From positions 1 through 59,467 of the forward strand of contig NZ_CANLFB010000024.1 of assembly GCF_947489755.1 (NCBI RefSeq): a stretch of DNA of 59,467 nt. Direction: 5' to 3'. Both the position numbers and the translations under genes were made by a program. Each line of letters starts with the position of its first letter. Positions within the stretch are counted from its first letter, which is position 1. Under the pieces are notes generated by a model. It saw only the letters and a list, made by a program, of their open reading frames with translations. It searched no databases and was not told the DNA's origin. Source of the stretch: an uncultured Psychromonas sp. Its GTDB lineage: Bacteria > Pseudomonadota > Gammaproteobacteria > Enterobacterales > Psychromonadaceae. Below, in pieces: positions 7,584 to 18,206 of this stretch.

Positions 7584-8762
7584 ATGTTTAATGAAGAAAG
7601 TCATTTAAAACAGCCTATTCGTTGGGCAATGGTTGGCGGTGGTCGCGGTAGTCAAATTGGCTATTCTCATAGAAACGCTGCATTGCGTGATGGTTTATTT
7701 AAGTTAGTTGCGGGGGCATTTGATCTCGATGCTGAGCGTGGTCGAGATTTTGCGGTGAATTTAGGTATTGATAAAGACCGTTCTTATTCAACTTATAAAG
7801 AGATGTTTGCGCAAGAGAGTTGTCGTGAGGATGGTATTCAAGCGGTTTCAATTGCAACACCTAACAGCACTCATTTTGAAATTTGCAAAGCGGCATTAGA
7901 AGCTGGGTTACATGTAGTTTGTGAAAAACCATTAACCTTCACGACTGCTGAAGCTTATCAATTAAAAGCGCTCGCTAAAGAGAATAATTGTTTGATTGGC
8001 GTGATGTATGGTTATTCAGGGTTTCCTATGATTCATCAAGCCCGTGAGATGGTGCGTCGTGGTGATCTGGGTGATATCCGTATTGTAAATGCACAGTTTG
8101 CCCATGGTTTTCATAATGAAGAATATGAAAAAAATGATCCAAGTTTAAAGTGGCGTGTAACACCTGCAGCCTCTGGCCCAACTTACGTAATAGGCGACAT
8201 CGGTACGCATGCTTTTTATCTTTGTGAAATGATCACTGAGATGGAAGTTGAAAGTTTATGCTGTATGCGTCAAAGCTTTATCGAGTCGCGTGCACCATTG
8301 GAAGATAACGCACATGTGATGCTGAAGTTTAAAGGTGGCGCTGTTGGTACTCTTTGGGCATCAGCCGTGAATTCAGGATCAATGCATCAACAAAAAATTC
8401 GAGTAGTAGGCTCTAAAGCATCCATAGAATGGTGGGATGAATTTCCAAATCAATTGCGTTATGAAGTACAAGGTGAAGCCCCACGAATTTTAGACCGTGG
8501 TATGGGGTATTTGTATCAAGATGATCCAGGTGTTTCTTGTAATCGTGTTGGTGGTGGTCATGCCGAAGGTTATTTTGAATCTTGGGCTAATTTATATGCT
8601 CGTTTTGCGCATGCTTTTGATGCAGCTGAACGTAACGATCAAGCTGCATTAGAAACTATGTGGTTCCCTGGAGTAGAGGCTGGTATTGAAGGTACTCGCT
8701 TATGTGAAAAGTGTGTTGAGTCTGCAGACAACGGATCGCAATGGGTTAATTATAAAGATTAA
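7584..8762 (+). CDS. Gfo/Idh/MocA family oxidoreductase (second inositol-type dehydrogenase)
   Basis: The 392-residue protein has the NAD(P)-binding G-G-G-R-G-S-Q-I-G near residue 18, A-T-P-N-S-T-H, C-E-K-P (catalytic Lys) and G-D-I-G-T-H-A-F. It is longer than IolG. Paralogues of this type in inositol clusters oxidise scyllo-inositol or other inositol isomers, but the substrate cannot be read from the sequence. It sits between iolE and iolC in the same direction; only 10 bases separate it from iolC, so it is part of the operon. Confidence 0.8.
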   Translation: MFNEESHLKQPIRWAMVGGGRGSQIGYSHRNAALRDGLFKLVAGAFDLDAERGRDFAVNLGIDKDRSYSTYKEMFAQESCREDGIQAVSIATPNSTHFEICKAALEAGLHVVCEKPLTFTTAEAYQLKALAKENNCLIGVMYGYSGFPMIHQAREMVRRGDLGDIRIVNAQFAHGFHNEEYEKNDPSLKWRVTPAASGPTYVIGDIGTHAFYLCEMITEMEVESLCCMRQSFIESRAPLEDNAHVMLKFKGGAVGTLWASAVNSGSMHQQKIRVVGSKASIEWWDEFPNQLRYEVQGEAPRILDRGMGYLYQDDPGVSCNRVGGGHAEGYFESWANLYARFAHAFDAAERNDQAALETMWFPGVEAGIEGTRLCEKCVESADNGSQWVNYKD

Positions 8763-8772
8763 GGAGTAGTAA

Positions 8773-9771
8773 ATGACTCAAATAAATTTTTTACAAGATA
8801 GAACGTTAGACGCGATTGTTTTAGGAAGAGCGGGTGTTGATTTGTATGCGCGTGAAGCGAACACTGATATTGCTGATATTACAGGTTTTGATAAATACGT
8901 AGGTGGTTCTGCTGCCAATATTGCTGTTGCAATTAACAAGTTGGGCGCAAACGTTGGCTTTATTAGTTGTGTTGCCGATGATTCCTTTGGCCGTTACGTA
9001 CAAGGTTACTTAGAAAAGCAAGGGATTAACCTTGATGGCATGATGGTTGATAACAGTGGTTCTCGTACGTCAGTTGCTTTTACGGAAATGAAACCATCTG
9101 ATTGTGATGTGTTGATCTACCGAAATAATGCGTCTGATTTAATGTTAAAAACAGAACAAATTGACCCTGACTATATTAAAAAAAGTAAAACGCTCATTGT
9201 TACAGGGACAGCGTTGTCAGCTAGTCCAAGTAGAGAAGCAACATTATTAGCGATGCAGTATGCACGTAGCGTCGGCACGATTGTAGTATTAGATGTGGAT
9301 TACCGTCCAAAGACTTGGCGTACAGATGTTGATGCCTCTATTTATTACGGTATTGCTGCAAATTTATCAGACATCGTCATTGGTAACCGTGAAGAGTTCG
9401 ACATGATGGAAACAGTGGTTGCGCCGGGCAATAGCGATGACGAACAAACTGCTCAACGCTTTTTAACTGGTAATTCCCAGATAGTGATTGTTAAAGCAGG
9501 GGAGTTAGGCTCACGTGTTTATTGCAAAGATGGGCATCAATTCGAACAAGGTATTTATAGAGTTGAAGCTAAAAAGCCGTTCGGTTCAGGTGATTCTTTT
9601 GCTGGCGCACTTATTTGGACATTAACGCACGGTGGCACATTGGAGCAAGGCGTTAGTAATGGTTCAGCAGCGGCTGCCATTAACGTTAGCGGTACCAGTT
9701 GTACTGAAGCTATGCCTACTAAACAAGAGCTTGAAAGCTTTATTGAAAAATTTGAACAAGCATCGCGTTAA
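8773..9771 (+). CDS. iolC: 5-Dehydro-2-deoxygluconokinase
   Basis: A 332-residue PfkB-family sugar kinase. The N-terminal pattern G-R-A-G-V-D-L-Y and G-G-S-A-A-N-I-A at about residues 18-53 binds sugar. The second PfkB signature, F-G-S-G-D-S-F-A-G-A, near residue 275 carries the catalytic Asp and the anion hole. In the Iol path it phosphorylates 2-deoxy-5-keto-gluconate. TAAGGAG lies 7 bases before the start, and the gene follows its neighbour by 10 bases. No oddities. Confidence 0.92.
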   Translation: MTQINFLQDRTLDAIVLGRAGVDLYAREANTDIADITGFDKYVGGSAANIAVAINKLGANVGFISCVADDSFGRYVQGYLEKQGINLDGMMVDNSGSRTSVAFTEMKPSDCDVLIYRNNASDLMLKTEQIDPDYIKKSKTLIVTGTALSASPSREATLLAMQYARSVGTIVVLDVDYRPKTWRTDVDASIYYGIAANLSDIVIGNREEFDMMETVVAPGNSDDEQTAQRFLTGNSQIVIVKAGELGSRVYCKDGHQFEQGIYRVEAKKPFGSGDSFAGALIWTLTHGGTLEQGVSNGSAAAAINVSGTSCTEAMPTKQELESFIEKFEQASR

Positions 9772-9824
9772 GACGCGAATATCAATTAAATTTACTCACA
9801 ATTTAAACTAATTAGGATATTACT

Positions 9825-10664
9825 ATGGGAAAGCACATCGCACCTTTTGACAATAAGAATCAACCGATTATTGACGTAAATGATGATACGACGCCTTTAT
9901 GTTTTTTTAATCCTGTGAAGTTAAAACAAGGCGAAAAATTTACACACCAAGTGGCTGGCTACGAAAGTGTTATCGTTTTAGGAGGAGGTACTTGCTCTAT
10001 TGTTGTTGGCGACCAATCTTTCCCTAATATCGGCAAGCGTGCCTGTATTTGGGAGGGAGACCCTGAGTCTGTTTATGTTCCCGTTGGTATGACGGCAGAG
10101 ATTACCTGTGATAGTGAAGAAGCGACAGTGATGATTGCTGGTGGCCTTTATGATGAAGTCTTAACACCTTTTGCCATTACTACCGTTGATAAACTGCAAT
10201 ACGGCTCAGACGATACGAAAACACATCGAAAAATAAAACATGTCCTTGGCCAAGCCAATGCGGATAAGCGTGGTCGTTTATTAGTGAGCGAATTATTTAC
10301 AGTAGGTGCCGGTGGATGGTCTGGTTTCCCTGCGCATAAACATGACTGTGACCGTGGTCAATTAGAAACGAATTATCAAGAAGTTTATCAATTCCAATTC
10401 AATCCAGGGCAAGGCTTTGGCGCACAGTTTCTTTATGAACATGAAGACGATTGTGGTCCGGTGTATCACGTTAAATCTGGTAGCGTTATTTCTATCGATA
10501 AAGGTTACCACCCAAGTGTTGCTGCACCTGGATATGAAATGTATTACTTTACTATTATTGTTGGTAAAACATCTAAATCATTGGTTCAGCATTTTGACCC
10601 TCATCATGAATATCAAGTACACACGATCCCTGGTATCAAAGATATGGTAAATAAATTTAAATAA
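9825..10664 (+). CDS. iolB: 5-Deoxy-glucuronate isomerase
   Basis: The 279-residue double-cupin protein matches IolB in length and motifs: G-K-R-A-C-I-W-E-G-D-P-E-S-V-Y-V-P near 69-85, G-G-W-S-G-F-P-A-H-K-H-D with two metal-binding His, the E-V-Y-Q-F segment, and G-Y-H-P-S-V-A-A-P-G-Y. It converts 5-deoxy-glucuronate to 2-deoxy-5-keto-gluconate, between IolD and IolC. It is followed by iolJ after 12 bases. Confidence 0.93.
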   Translation: MGKHIAPFDNKNQPIIDVNDDTTPLCFFNPVKLKQGEKFTHQVAGYESVIVLGGGTCSIVVGDQSFPNIGKRACIWEGDPESVYVPVGMTAEITCDSEEATVMIAGGLYDEVLTPFAITTVDKLQYGSDDTKTHRKIKHVLGQANADKRGRLLVSELFTVGAGGWSGFPAHKHDCDRGQLETNYQEVYQFQFNPGQGFGAQFLYEHEDDCGPVYHVKSGSVISIDKGYHPSVAAPGYEMYYFTIIVGKTSKSLVQHFDPHHEYQVHTIPGIKDMVNKFK

Positions 10665-10676
10665 AAGGATTCTATT

Positions 10677-11504
10677 ATGCTTGTTAATTTGAATGATGTG
10701 TTACCAGAGGCCGCCGATGGCGACTATGCAGTACCTTGTTTTAATGTGTTTGGTTATGAAGATGCAAGGGCTGTTGTTGATGCGGCGGAAGAAGTGAAAA
10801 AGCCTGTTATTTTGGCATGTAATAAAGATGTTATCGATTTCTATGGCCCGGTTGTTGCGGCAACTATGTTTAACGAAATTGCAAAAAATAGTTCTCAAAA
10901 AGTAGTGTTACATTTAGACCACACTTATGAAGAGTATATCGTTTATCAAGCAATTAAAGCAGGCTTTAGCTCAGTGATGTTTGATGGTTCTCAGTTATCA
11001 CTTGCCGATAATATTGCACGTACAAAAAAGGTGGCTGAAGTAGCACATGCATGTGGTGTTAGTGTTGAAGGTGAGATTGGATCCGTTCCTTATCAAGAAG
11101 GTCGTGACCATATTAAAACAATTGATACTAGCCCTTCTGAGGCTCAGCAATATGCCGAAGAAAGTGATTTAGATTGTATTGCTCTGTCTATTGGTAATGT
11201 GCATCGTTTAACTGAACCAACGAGTGTTATTGATTTTGAATTATTAAAAAAAGTGGAAGCATTAGTCTCTAAACCTTTAGTTATTCATGGCACAAGTGGC
11301 ATAAGAGATGAAGATATTTTGAAGTTGAAAAAAACCAGAGTCTCAAAATTTAATATTGGTACTTCTTTACGTCAAGCATTAGGTCATAATTTACGTGACT
11401 ATATGAATGCTGAAAAGGATAAGTTCGATCGCCTTTATTTTATGAAGAAAGCGATGCCTCATGTTAGAGAAGAGGCTATTAGGTGCTTTAAATTATTGTC
11501 CTAG
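10677..11504 (+). CDS. iolJ: Class II aldolase, IolJ type (2-deoxy-5-keto-gluconate 6-phosphate aldolase)
   Basis: The 275-residue protein is a class II fructose-bisphosphate aldolase homologue. It has A-V-P-C-F-N-V-F, H-L-D-H-T with metal and catalytic residues, S-V-M-F-D-G-S, E-G-E-I-G-S and H-G-T-S-G-I. At the end of the iol operon it most likely splits the phosphorylated deoxy-keto-gluconate into dihydroxyacetone phosphate and malonate semialdehyde. A terminator hairpin stands 30 bases after the stop. A general aldolase role cannot be excluded, but the context favours IolJ. Confidence 0.85.
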   Translation: MLVNLNDVLPEAADGDYAVPCFNVFGYEDARAVVDAAEEVKKPVILACNKDVIDFYGPVVAATMFNEIAKNSSQKVVLHLDHTYEEYIVYQAIKAGFSSVMFDGSQLSLADNIARTKKVAEVAHACGVSVEGEIGSVPYQEGRDHIKTIDTSPSEAQQYAEESDLDCIALSIGNVHRLTEPTSVIDFELLKKVEALVSKPLVIHGTSGIRDEDILKLKKTRVSKFNIGTSLRQALGHNLRDYMNAEKDKFDRLYFMKKAMPHVREEAIRCFKLLS

Positions 11505-11533
11505 ACTGCTTAATTAGATATTCTTCATACGAT

Positions 11534-11564
11534 AACACCTAAGGATCCACTTAGGTGTTTTTTT
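11534..11564 (+). terminator. Terminator after iolJ
   Basis: AACACCTAAG and CTTAGGTGTT pair perfectly around six bases and run into seven T residues. It ends 12 bases before the RpiR-type gene, so that gene depends on read-through or its own promoter. Confidence 0.85.
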
Positions 11565-11575
11565 GAGAGTAAAAA

Positions 11576-12397
11576 ATGCCAAAGAAAATTGAAGTTGCCA
11601 CCACATTAGACATATTTAAAGATATTCTCGCTGAACATTATGACAGTTTAAGTAATCGTCTTAAACAAGTTGCGGATTTTATTAGTGAAGAGCCGATGGT
11701 CGTGGCTTTTGAAACCATGTCTGTCATTTCAGTTAAAGCTGGTGTTCCAATCTCTACTCTAAGTCGTTTTGCAAATACGTTTGGTTTTGATGGCTTTAGT
11801 AAAATGCAATTATTGTTCAGTGACCAGTATTTTCATAAGCCGCGTGATTATAAAGAACGTATTAAAAGAGCCAAGCAAGAAGGCTCAATGCAAGTTGACT
11901 CTATTCAAGGCATATTTGAAAGTTTAGGGGATTCAAATATTAAAGCAATGGAAGATGTCTTGGTAGGGATCTCGCCTTCTAAGCTAGAAGATGCAATTAA
12001 GTTGCTTGCAAACGCCAGGACTATTTATGTGCAAGGTGTACGCCGAGCTTACCCTGTTGCTAGTTATCTTTCGTATATGTTGGTAAAAGAAGATTTAAAT
12101 GTCGTGCTGTTAGATGGGGCGGGTGGCATGAGTTCACCGATGCTAAAACAGATGAAAGACAGTGATCTGCTATTGATAACGACTTTTAAACCGCATGCGC
12201 AGGAATCTATTTCTGCCATCGAACGAGCTGATAAAGTTGGCGCTAAGATTGTGGCTATTACTGACCACCAAATGAGTGAATATGGTCGAAAAGCAGATAT
12301 CTGTTTTGAGATTGTTGAAAACGATGTATTAGGGTTTCGTTCTTTAACTAGTGCGATGTTTATTGCTCAGACTTTAGCTGTTGGTTTAATGTTATAA
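11576..12397 (+). CDS. RpiR-family transcriptional regulator (IolR-like)
   Basis: The 273-residue protein has an N-terminal RpiR helix-turn-helix (about 20-95; S-N-R-L-K-Q-V-A-D-F-I, then V-P-I-S-T-L-S-R-F-A-x-x-F-G-F-D-G-F) and a C-terminal SIS sugar-binding domain (about 135-265; I-Y-V-Q-G-V-R-R-A-Y-P-V-A-S-Y and L-L-I-T-T-F). RpiR regulators inside iol clusters normally sense an inositol intermediate. Placed between iolJ and iolD, it is the obvious regulator of the locus, and the repeated TGAAAA-TTTTCA palindromes are its likely targets. Confidence 0.85.
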   Translation: MPKKIEVATTLDIFKDILAEHYDSLSNRLKQVADFISEEPMVVAFETMSVISVKAGVPISTLSRFANTFGFDGFSKMQLLFSDQYFHKPRDYKERIKRAKQEGSMQVDSIQGIFESLGDSNIKAMEDVLVGISPSKLEDAIKLLANARTIYVQGVRRAYPVASYLSYMLVKEDLNVVLLDGAGGMSSPMLKQMKDSDLLLITTFKPHAQESISAIERADKVGAKIVAITDHQMSEYGRKADICFEIVENDVLGFRSLTSAMFIAQTLAVGLML

Positions 12398-13059
12398 CCA
12401 CTTCACACGCTGTTTATTCATTTGTTAACTGACTTTCTGTGTTATCAGTTTGGATATTGTAGTCATTAACTTCCTTAAAAAAGGGGAGTTAATGAAAGTG
12501 GTGTTTAATCTATATTATTAATTAATACTCCTGCGATTATTTCTTTCTTATTTCCTTATTTTTATTTATTCACTTATTTTATCCCTCCTTTTTGTCAATA
12601 TCTTATACCAAAGATAATGAATATTTTCTCTATTTTACTGACTAAAGTAATACATATCTTAGTGATAATTTTTGTCAATGGAATGGATACTTATTAATTG
12701 AAAAATATTTTCTATTTTAGTTGAATTTGAATTTTTTAATATTTTAACTTCTATTGCCTTGTGATTTTTATTGAACATGACTTTAAGTTTTCACTTTAAA
12801 TAAGTAGTGCCGTCCCAGGTGTTCTTGCTTTTTTGAGTTGTTTTATTTTTGATTTAAAACAACATCTTATGTTGTTAATTTTTGTTGGTGAATAATATAA
12901 TATGATGGGTTTAACATTTTTATACCAAATCTCTATTAATCATTCCATTTCATTAATATCATACATTACGTTTTGAAATTTATTTTCTATTTTATTTTGT
13001 TTTTTGCATTTTTTATTTTGAATAGTTTGTGAAAACTATTAATACACTGGAGCAAAGAT
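12398..13059. promoter_or_regulatory. Gene-free region before iolD
   Basis: About 660 very AT-rich bases. An inverted repeat (CATTAACTTCC 12464-12474, GGGGAGTTAATG 12483-12494) may end the regulator transcript. A GAAAA-ATA-TTTTC palindrome at 12700-12712 resembles the iol operators. GGAG lies before iolD. No other gene is visible. Confidence 0.6.
12699..12713. promoter_or_regulatory. Candidate RpiR/IolR operator 3 (iolD)
   Basis: TGAAAA and TTTTCT flank ATA, a shorter-spaced version of the motif found at 6185 and 6449. It is weaker than those sites. Confidence 0.4.
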
Positions 13060-14997
13060 ATGAACACCTTTCGATTAACTACCGGACAAGCCTTAGTAAA
13101 GTTTTTAAACCAACAGTATGTTGAGGTTGATGGCCAACAAGAAAAATTTGTACATGGTGTGTTTACTATTTTTGGTCATGGGAATGTGCTCGGGTTAGGG
13201 CAAGCATTAGAACAAGATCCAGGTGACTTAATTGTACATCAAGGTTGTAATGAGCAAGGTATGGCACAAATTGCTGTAGGGTTCGCCAAACAACAGAAAA
13301 GAAAAAAAATATATGCGGTAAGTGCTTCAGTAGGCCCTGGCTGTGCGAATATGATCACGGCAGCAGCAACAGCAACTGCCAATCGTATTCCTGTTTTATT
13401 GTTGCCTAGTGATGTCTATGCCTCGCGACAACCTGATCCTGTTATTCAGCAAATAGAACAATTTCATGATTATTCTATTTCAACTAATGATGCATTTCGT
13501 CCTGTCTCTAAATATTTCGATCGAGTGATGCGCCCTGAGCAATTAATGACCGCAATGATTAATGCAATGCGAGTGTTAACTGACCCTGCCGATACAGGCG
13601 CTGTAACAATTTCACTCCCGCAAGATGTACAAGGTGAAGCGTATGATTTCCCTGAACACTTCTTTAAAAAACGTGTTCACCGTATTGAACGACGTCCTGC
13701 CTCTGAAGCGATGATCGCTGAAGCAGTTGAGGCAATTAAAGGTAAGAAAAAACCTTTGTTAATTTGTGGTGGTGGCGTGCGTTACTCTGAAGCTCACGAT
13801 GCATTTAAAGCGTTTGCAGAAAAGTTTAATATTCCCTTTGGCGAAACCCAAGCAGGTAAAAGTGCAGTGCCTTTTGACCATGAATTAAACTGTGGTGGTA
13901 TTGGTGCGACAGGGACTTATTCTGCTAATGTGTTAGCGAAAGATGCAGATATTATTATTGGCGTCGGTACGCGCATGACTGATTTTACAACCGCATCAAA
14001 ATCCCAATATCAAAACCCTGATGTGACTTTTATTAATATTAATGTAGCGAGCTTTGATGCGTATAAATTAGATGGTATTCGTGTGATTGCTGATGCAAAA
14101 GCTGCATTAAGCGCATTGTCTGATGCACTAGTAAAAGAAAATTACCGTTCTGGTTATACAGATGAAATTAAAACGGCTCGTCAAGTATGGGCTACTGAGC
14201 TTAATCGCCTTGATAATGTTAATTATGATGATCAGAAGTTTTTGCCTGAAGTTGAAGGGCATTTAGATAATGCGATCCTTGATGAATACGCTGATGTTTT
14301 GCAATCTAAACTATTACAAACACGTGTGTTAGGTCTTTTAAATCAAACACTATCCGATGATGCGATTGTGGTGGGAGCTGCTGGTTCATTGCCTGCTGAC
14401 TTACAGCGCGTATGGCGTCCGAAACAAAAAGATACTTATCATGTGGAGTTTGGTTACTCATGCATGGGGTATGAAGTAGCTGCTTCTATTGGCGCTAAAA
14501 TCGCTTGTCCAGATCAGCCTGTCTATGCGTTATTAGGCGATGGTTCTTATATGATGTTGCATTCGGAGTTACAAACGGCCATTCAAGAAGGGATTAAAAT
14601 CGATATTCTATTATTAGATAATATGAGTTTTGGTTGTATTAACAACCTGCAAATGGATAACGGAATGGGCAGTTTTGGAACAGAAAATCGTTTCAGAGAC
14701 CCTAAAACAGGGAAGTTAACGGGTAAGTCAGTGCCGGTTGATTTCGCTAAAAACGCAGAAAGTTATGGTTGTGTCACTTATACCGTTCGCAATGAAGAAG
14801 AGTTAGTTGCTGCACTTGCAGATGCTAAAAAACAAACGGTTGCTACTTTGATTGATATTAAAGTCTTACCTAAAACGATGACCCATGGTTATGAGTCTTG
14901 GTGGCGTTGCGGTATTGCTGAAGTCGCAGATAAACCGGCTATTGAAGAGGCTGCTGTGCGTATGACTAAAATGGCTAAGAGTGTTCGCCAATATTAA
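13060..14997 (+). CDS. iolD: 3D-(3,5/4)-Trihydroxycyclohexane-1,2-dione acylhydrolase
   Basis: The 645-residue thiamine diphosphate enzyme opens the inositol ring to give 5-deoxy-glucuronate. The N-terminal pyrimidine-binding domain contains [10 protein letters not shown] with the activating Glu. The middle domain includes [10 protein letters not shown]. The C-terminal domain carries the ThDP/Mg motif G-D-G-S-Y-M-M-L-H at about 500, ending with [12 protein letters not shown]. Length equals the family norm. It has its own promoter region separate from iolE-J. Confidence 0.93.
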   Translation: MNTFRLTTGQALVKFLNQQYVEVDGQQEKFVHGVFTIFGHGNVLGLGQALEQDPGDLIVHQGCNEQGMAQIAVGFAKQQKRKKIYAVSASVGPGCANMITAAATATANRIPVLLLPSDVYASRQPDPVIQQIEQFHDYSISTNDAFRPVSKYFDRVMRPEQLMTAMINAMRVLTDPADTGAVTISLPQDVQGEAYDFPEHFFKKRVHRIERRPASEAMIAEAVEAIKGKKKPLLICGGGVRYSEAHDAFKAFAEKFNIPFGETQAGKSAVPFDHELNCGGIGATGTYSANVLAKDADIIIGVGTRMTDFTTASKSQYQNPDVTFININVASFDAYKLDGIRVIADAKAALSALSDALVKENYRSGYTDEIKTARQVWATELNRLDNVNYDDQKFLPEVEGHLDNAILDEYADVLQSKLLQTRVLGLLNQTLSDDAIVVGAAGSLPADLQRVWRPKQKDTYHVEFGYSCMGYEVAASIGAKIACPDQPVYALLGDGSYMMLHSELQTAIQEGIKIDILLLDNMSFGCINNLQMDNGMGSFGTENRFRDPKTGKLTGKSVPVDFAKNAESYGCVTYTVRNEEELVAALADAKKQTVATLIDIKVLPKTMTHGYESWWRCGIAEVADKPAIEEAAVRMTKMAKSVRQY

Positions 14998-15076
14998 GAT
15001 AACTAATTACTCAGCCTTTATTAATAGCTTACTTGCATGGTAGTTATTCAAAAAAGGAGAGACAATTCAATCTCAC

Positions 15077-15110
15077 ATCCCCAATATGGCTAATATTGGG
15101 GATTTTTTTA
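15077..15110 (+). terminator. Terminator after iolD
   Basis: ATCCCCAATAT and ATATTGGGGAT pair around a five-base loop and are followed by a run of T. Confidence 0.85.
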
Positions 15111-15815
15111 ATGTTTTTTAAAACTTTGCTGAAAAAGCTTTGTGTATAATACCGGTTACATTAAATAAATGATCTAAATGGAAATAGATAAGTCTCTATT
15201 TCACCATCTTTTTTTTGCATTCTTTTATGCTAAAACACTTTCAATCATCCATTATTTTCTACTCTATATTTACTCCTCTAAATAAAAAAACACATAATAC
15301 CGAACCATAAAGTTTCTTTTTAATGATTATATCTCAAGTTATACCCGTTACATCCATAAAGCGGTGAAACGAACATGCTCTAGGTAGAAAGAGGAAGTGA
15401 GCTAACGGGTGAAATAAGTACGTTCTAACAACAAGATGCTTACGTTACTTTTTGCACGTTGGATTGTTATCTTGAAAGCAACTCTACGCTGCTACCTTCA
15501 ATAAAGACTCTCCATTATCATCATGTTATGTCTTGATTAGTCGTCTAAGCTAACGACTGAATAAAGCATCTTGAAAGTAATTTAGATGAGTTGAGTTAAT
15601 GCCCTAAATGAGTTTTTATACTCGATATTTAAGGGAGAGACATTAAAAAGGATTCATGCTTGATGAAGTAAGAAGGGAGGAATTAATTTCATTACTGTCT
15701 AGTTGTAATAACTATTTGAATTAATACCTTTAAATAAGCGACCTTGAATAAATTGTCGTAAATGTATTTGTAGGATTTGAGTTATCAAAAGGTTGATTAA
15801 GAATAAATTGACGTT

Positions 15816-15856
15816 TAGGTCGCTCTAAGCTTTTTGTATAAGACCAGAGCGACCTA
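15816..15856. terminator. Hairpin at the 3' end of the sugar porter gene
   Basis: TAGGTCGCTCT (15816-15826) and AGAGCGACCTA (15846-15856) are perfect 11-base arms with a 19-base loop, directly after the porter stop codon on the minus strand. No T-run follows, so it may terminate or stabilise the mRNA. Confidence 0.5.
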
Positions 15857-15860
15857 ATGT

Positions 15861-17309
15861 TTATGCCGTTTGAATGTTATGTTTTAATTTCTTTTCCACC
15901 TTTTGACCAAATTTTGCAGCCATTACCTCTTCCATTTCTTCTAATGGAACACCTTTTGTTTCCGGTACGAAACGAATAACGATGCTCATTGAAATAATAG
16001 AAAGGATTGCAAATAACCAGAAACTAAATGCGCCGTTCATATGTTCGAGTAAAAAAGCGTTATCATTTAACATTGGGAATGTCTGAGTGACCACAAAACC
16101 TGCGAACCATTGTGCACCAACGGCAATTGCCATTGCTCGACTACGAATAGTATTAGGGAATATTTCAGAAATCATGGTCCAACATGCACAACCCCAAGAT
16201 ACCGCGTAAGAGATAACGTAAAGAAACAGTGCAAATAATGCTGCATAACCCGTTGTTTCTTTATAGAGCACATAACCTACAATGGTCATGCTGACAGCAC
16301 AGCCCATTGTGCCCCATTTCATCAGTGGCAATCGCCCAACTTTATCGATTAAGTACATGCCTAACCCGTTACCTATTATAAATACCACTCCAATGAACGT
16401 TGTTTGGAATAGCGCATCTTCAGTACTGCCCACTAGTGGTTTCAATATTTCTGGCGCGTAATAAAGAATAACGTTAATGCCCGTTAATTGTTGTGCGGCA
16501 GCAATGAATATACCGATGCATAAAATACCAAAAAGGACGGGGGATTTTTTAATTGAAACATTTTTGCCCGTTTTCTCAACCTTCCTTGTTTCTTGCAGTG
16601 ACTCTTGTATTTCAGCTATCAATGTATCAGCTTGTTCTTCTCCTGAAATCTCAACTAAACCTTTACGTGCTTCTGCAATGCGGCCTTTTAATATTAACCA
16701 ACGCGGAGACTCTGGAATTTTGCATATTAATAAACCAAATAAAAGTGCTGGAATGATCTCTGAGCCAAGCATCCAACGCCAACCTACATCTACAAGCCAA
16801 GCTTCTGACATTCCTTTAGCAATAAGGTAATTCATATAAAACACTGTGGTTTGGCCAATCACTGCGGATTGTTGAAACATACTAACTGCCCGGCCTCTGA
16901 AGTCACTAGGAGCAACCTCTGACATATACATTGGCGAGGTCACACAAGCCAATCCGACTGCAATTCCTCCTACGATGCGTAATAATATATAAAGAGTAAA
17001 GGTGGGGGCTAATGCGGAGCCAACTGCTGAAATAGAAAAAAGAATAGCGGCTAGAAAGAAAGTTTTTTTGCGTCCATATTTTAATGATATCCAGCCAGAA
17101 GAAACGGCCCCAACGATACAACCTAGTACAACACTGGAGACGGCCCACCCAGTTTCAGCAGGACTTAACTGAAAGTACTCTCGGATTGAGCCAATTGCAC
17201 CGGATATCACTCCTGTATCGTAGCCCATTAATATACCGCCTAAGGCTGCAATAGAGCAGATTTTGAAAATATACCCAATATTGTTTTTCTGTTTCACGTT
17301 AGTAGACAT
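15861..17309 (-). CDS. MFS sugar porter, probable myo-inositol transporter (IolT-like)
   Basis: The 482-residue protein has 12 predicted membrane segments and sugar porter family signatures: G-Y-D-T-G-V-I-S-G-A in helix 1, G-R-K-K-T-F between helices 2 and 3, P-E-S-P-R-W-L before the central loop, Q-Q-L-T-G-I-N in helix 7, D-K-V-G-R-L-P-L, and P-E-T-K-G at the C-terminus. It is an inner-membrane proton symporter by family. Location at the end of the iol cluster and a TGAAAA-TTTTCA site upstream point to inositol. AGGAG precedes the ATG. Confidence 0.85.
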   Translation of the reverse strand: MSTNVKQKNNIGYIFKICSIAALGGILMGYDTGVISGAIGSIREYFQLSPAETGWAVSSVVLGCIVGAVSSGWISLKYGRKKTFFLAAILFSISAVGSALAPTFTLYILLRIVGGIAVGLACVTSPMYMSEVAPSDFRGRAVSMFQQSAVIGQTTVFYMNYLIAKGMSEAWLVDVGWRWMLGSEIIPALLFGLLICKIPESPRWLILKGRIAEARKGLVEISGEEQADTLIAEIQESLQETRKVEKTGKNVSIKKSPVLFGILCIGIFIAAAQQLTGINVILYYAPEILKPLVGSTEDALFQTTFIGVVFIIGNGLGMYLIDKVGRLPLMKWGTMGCAVSMTIVGYVLYKETTGYAALFALFLYVISYAVSWGCACWTMISEIFPNTIRSRAMAIAVGAQWFAGFVVTQTFPMLNDNAFLLEHMNGAFSFWLFAILSIISMSIVIRFVPETKGVPLEEMEEVMAAKFGQKVEKKLKHNIQTA

Positions 17310-17380
17310 GCTTTTCTCCTGAAGATCTTTATTAATAATTATAAAAGGGGAAAGACCTATAAATTTCTAAAAAAACAAAG

Positions 17381-17396
17381 TGAAAATTGTTTTTCA
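17381..17396. promoter_or_regulatory. Candidate RpiR/IolR operator 4 (sugar porter)
   Basis: TGAAAA and TTTTCA flank TTGT, with the same arms and spacing as operator 2. It lies about 70 bases before the porter start. Confidence 0.55.
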
Positions 17397-18206
17397 TTTT
17401 TTAATGTGGGGGTATAGTATTGCCTGTTAAAGAAGAGTTCTATACTTGCTTTTTATTTTCTTTTTATTATGAAGAGCTGATCACGAATAGTTGATTTAGT
17501 AACTTAAATTTCATAATTGACTGATTTATTGTGATTAATGTTAAGTATTTTTTATAGCTCTTGTTATAGGCCTATTTTAATGTGAGCTTTCTTATTTTGA
17601 AAAATATTTATTGCTTTTGTTTTGTTAGATGGGAGGTAGTATTAACTTTAGTGTTTTGTACTACTTTTAAAGTAATAGGAAGGTTCAGCATTAGTTGCAT
17701 AGATATTAGTTAATACTTCTTGAGCATCTCGATGCTTTAGACTTTGGTATACCTGCAGGTTAGGAGATGGTATTTCTCATAAAACATATTATGAGGAAGC
17801 CTTTAAAGTCTCTATAAAGCAGTCAATTCAGGTGTTTATTATGCTGTTGCTTTTGACCAAAAAAGTAAAATAATAACCTTAAATATTTTAAGTTTGCTCA
17901 TCAATAAGCTACGATTTTAGTCGCTTATAGTAAATAATTTTAGTTCTGGATAAGTAAAGCGATACAACACCGCTTTTTTCGCGAATTTCTGAGTTAAATT
18001 ATCTTTTACTAACCCGTTATTGCTTCAATAATTCGCCTTGAACTACGCAAAACTAACTTTCTAGCTATGTTTTATTACTATTGAATTAAAATAGTTGTAT
18101 TACATTGTTAGGAATATCATCAGAAGAAAGTGTTAGGGGGTTCTTAGAATATATTGAAAGGTAGGATTTATGAATGGTTTAAAATTTCTTTTATTTAAAT
18201 AGCTTT

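Larger units (their letters stand above)
14998..15860. other. Gene-free region between iolD and the sugar porter
   Basis: About 860 bases without a convincing gene. It has the iolD terminator at 15077-15110 and a hairpin at the porter end. In between, ACCCGTTA near 15345 and TAACGGGT near 15400 could pair across a long loop, and the sequence is less AT-rich there than around it, so a non-coding RNA or old gene remnant is possible but not shown. Confidence 0.5.
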
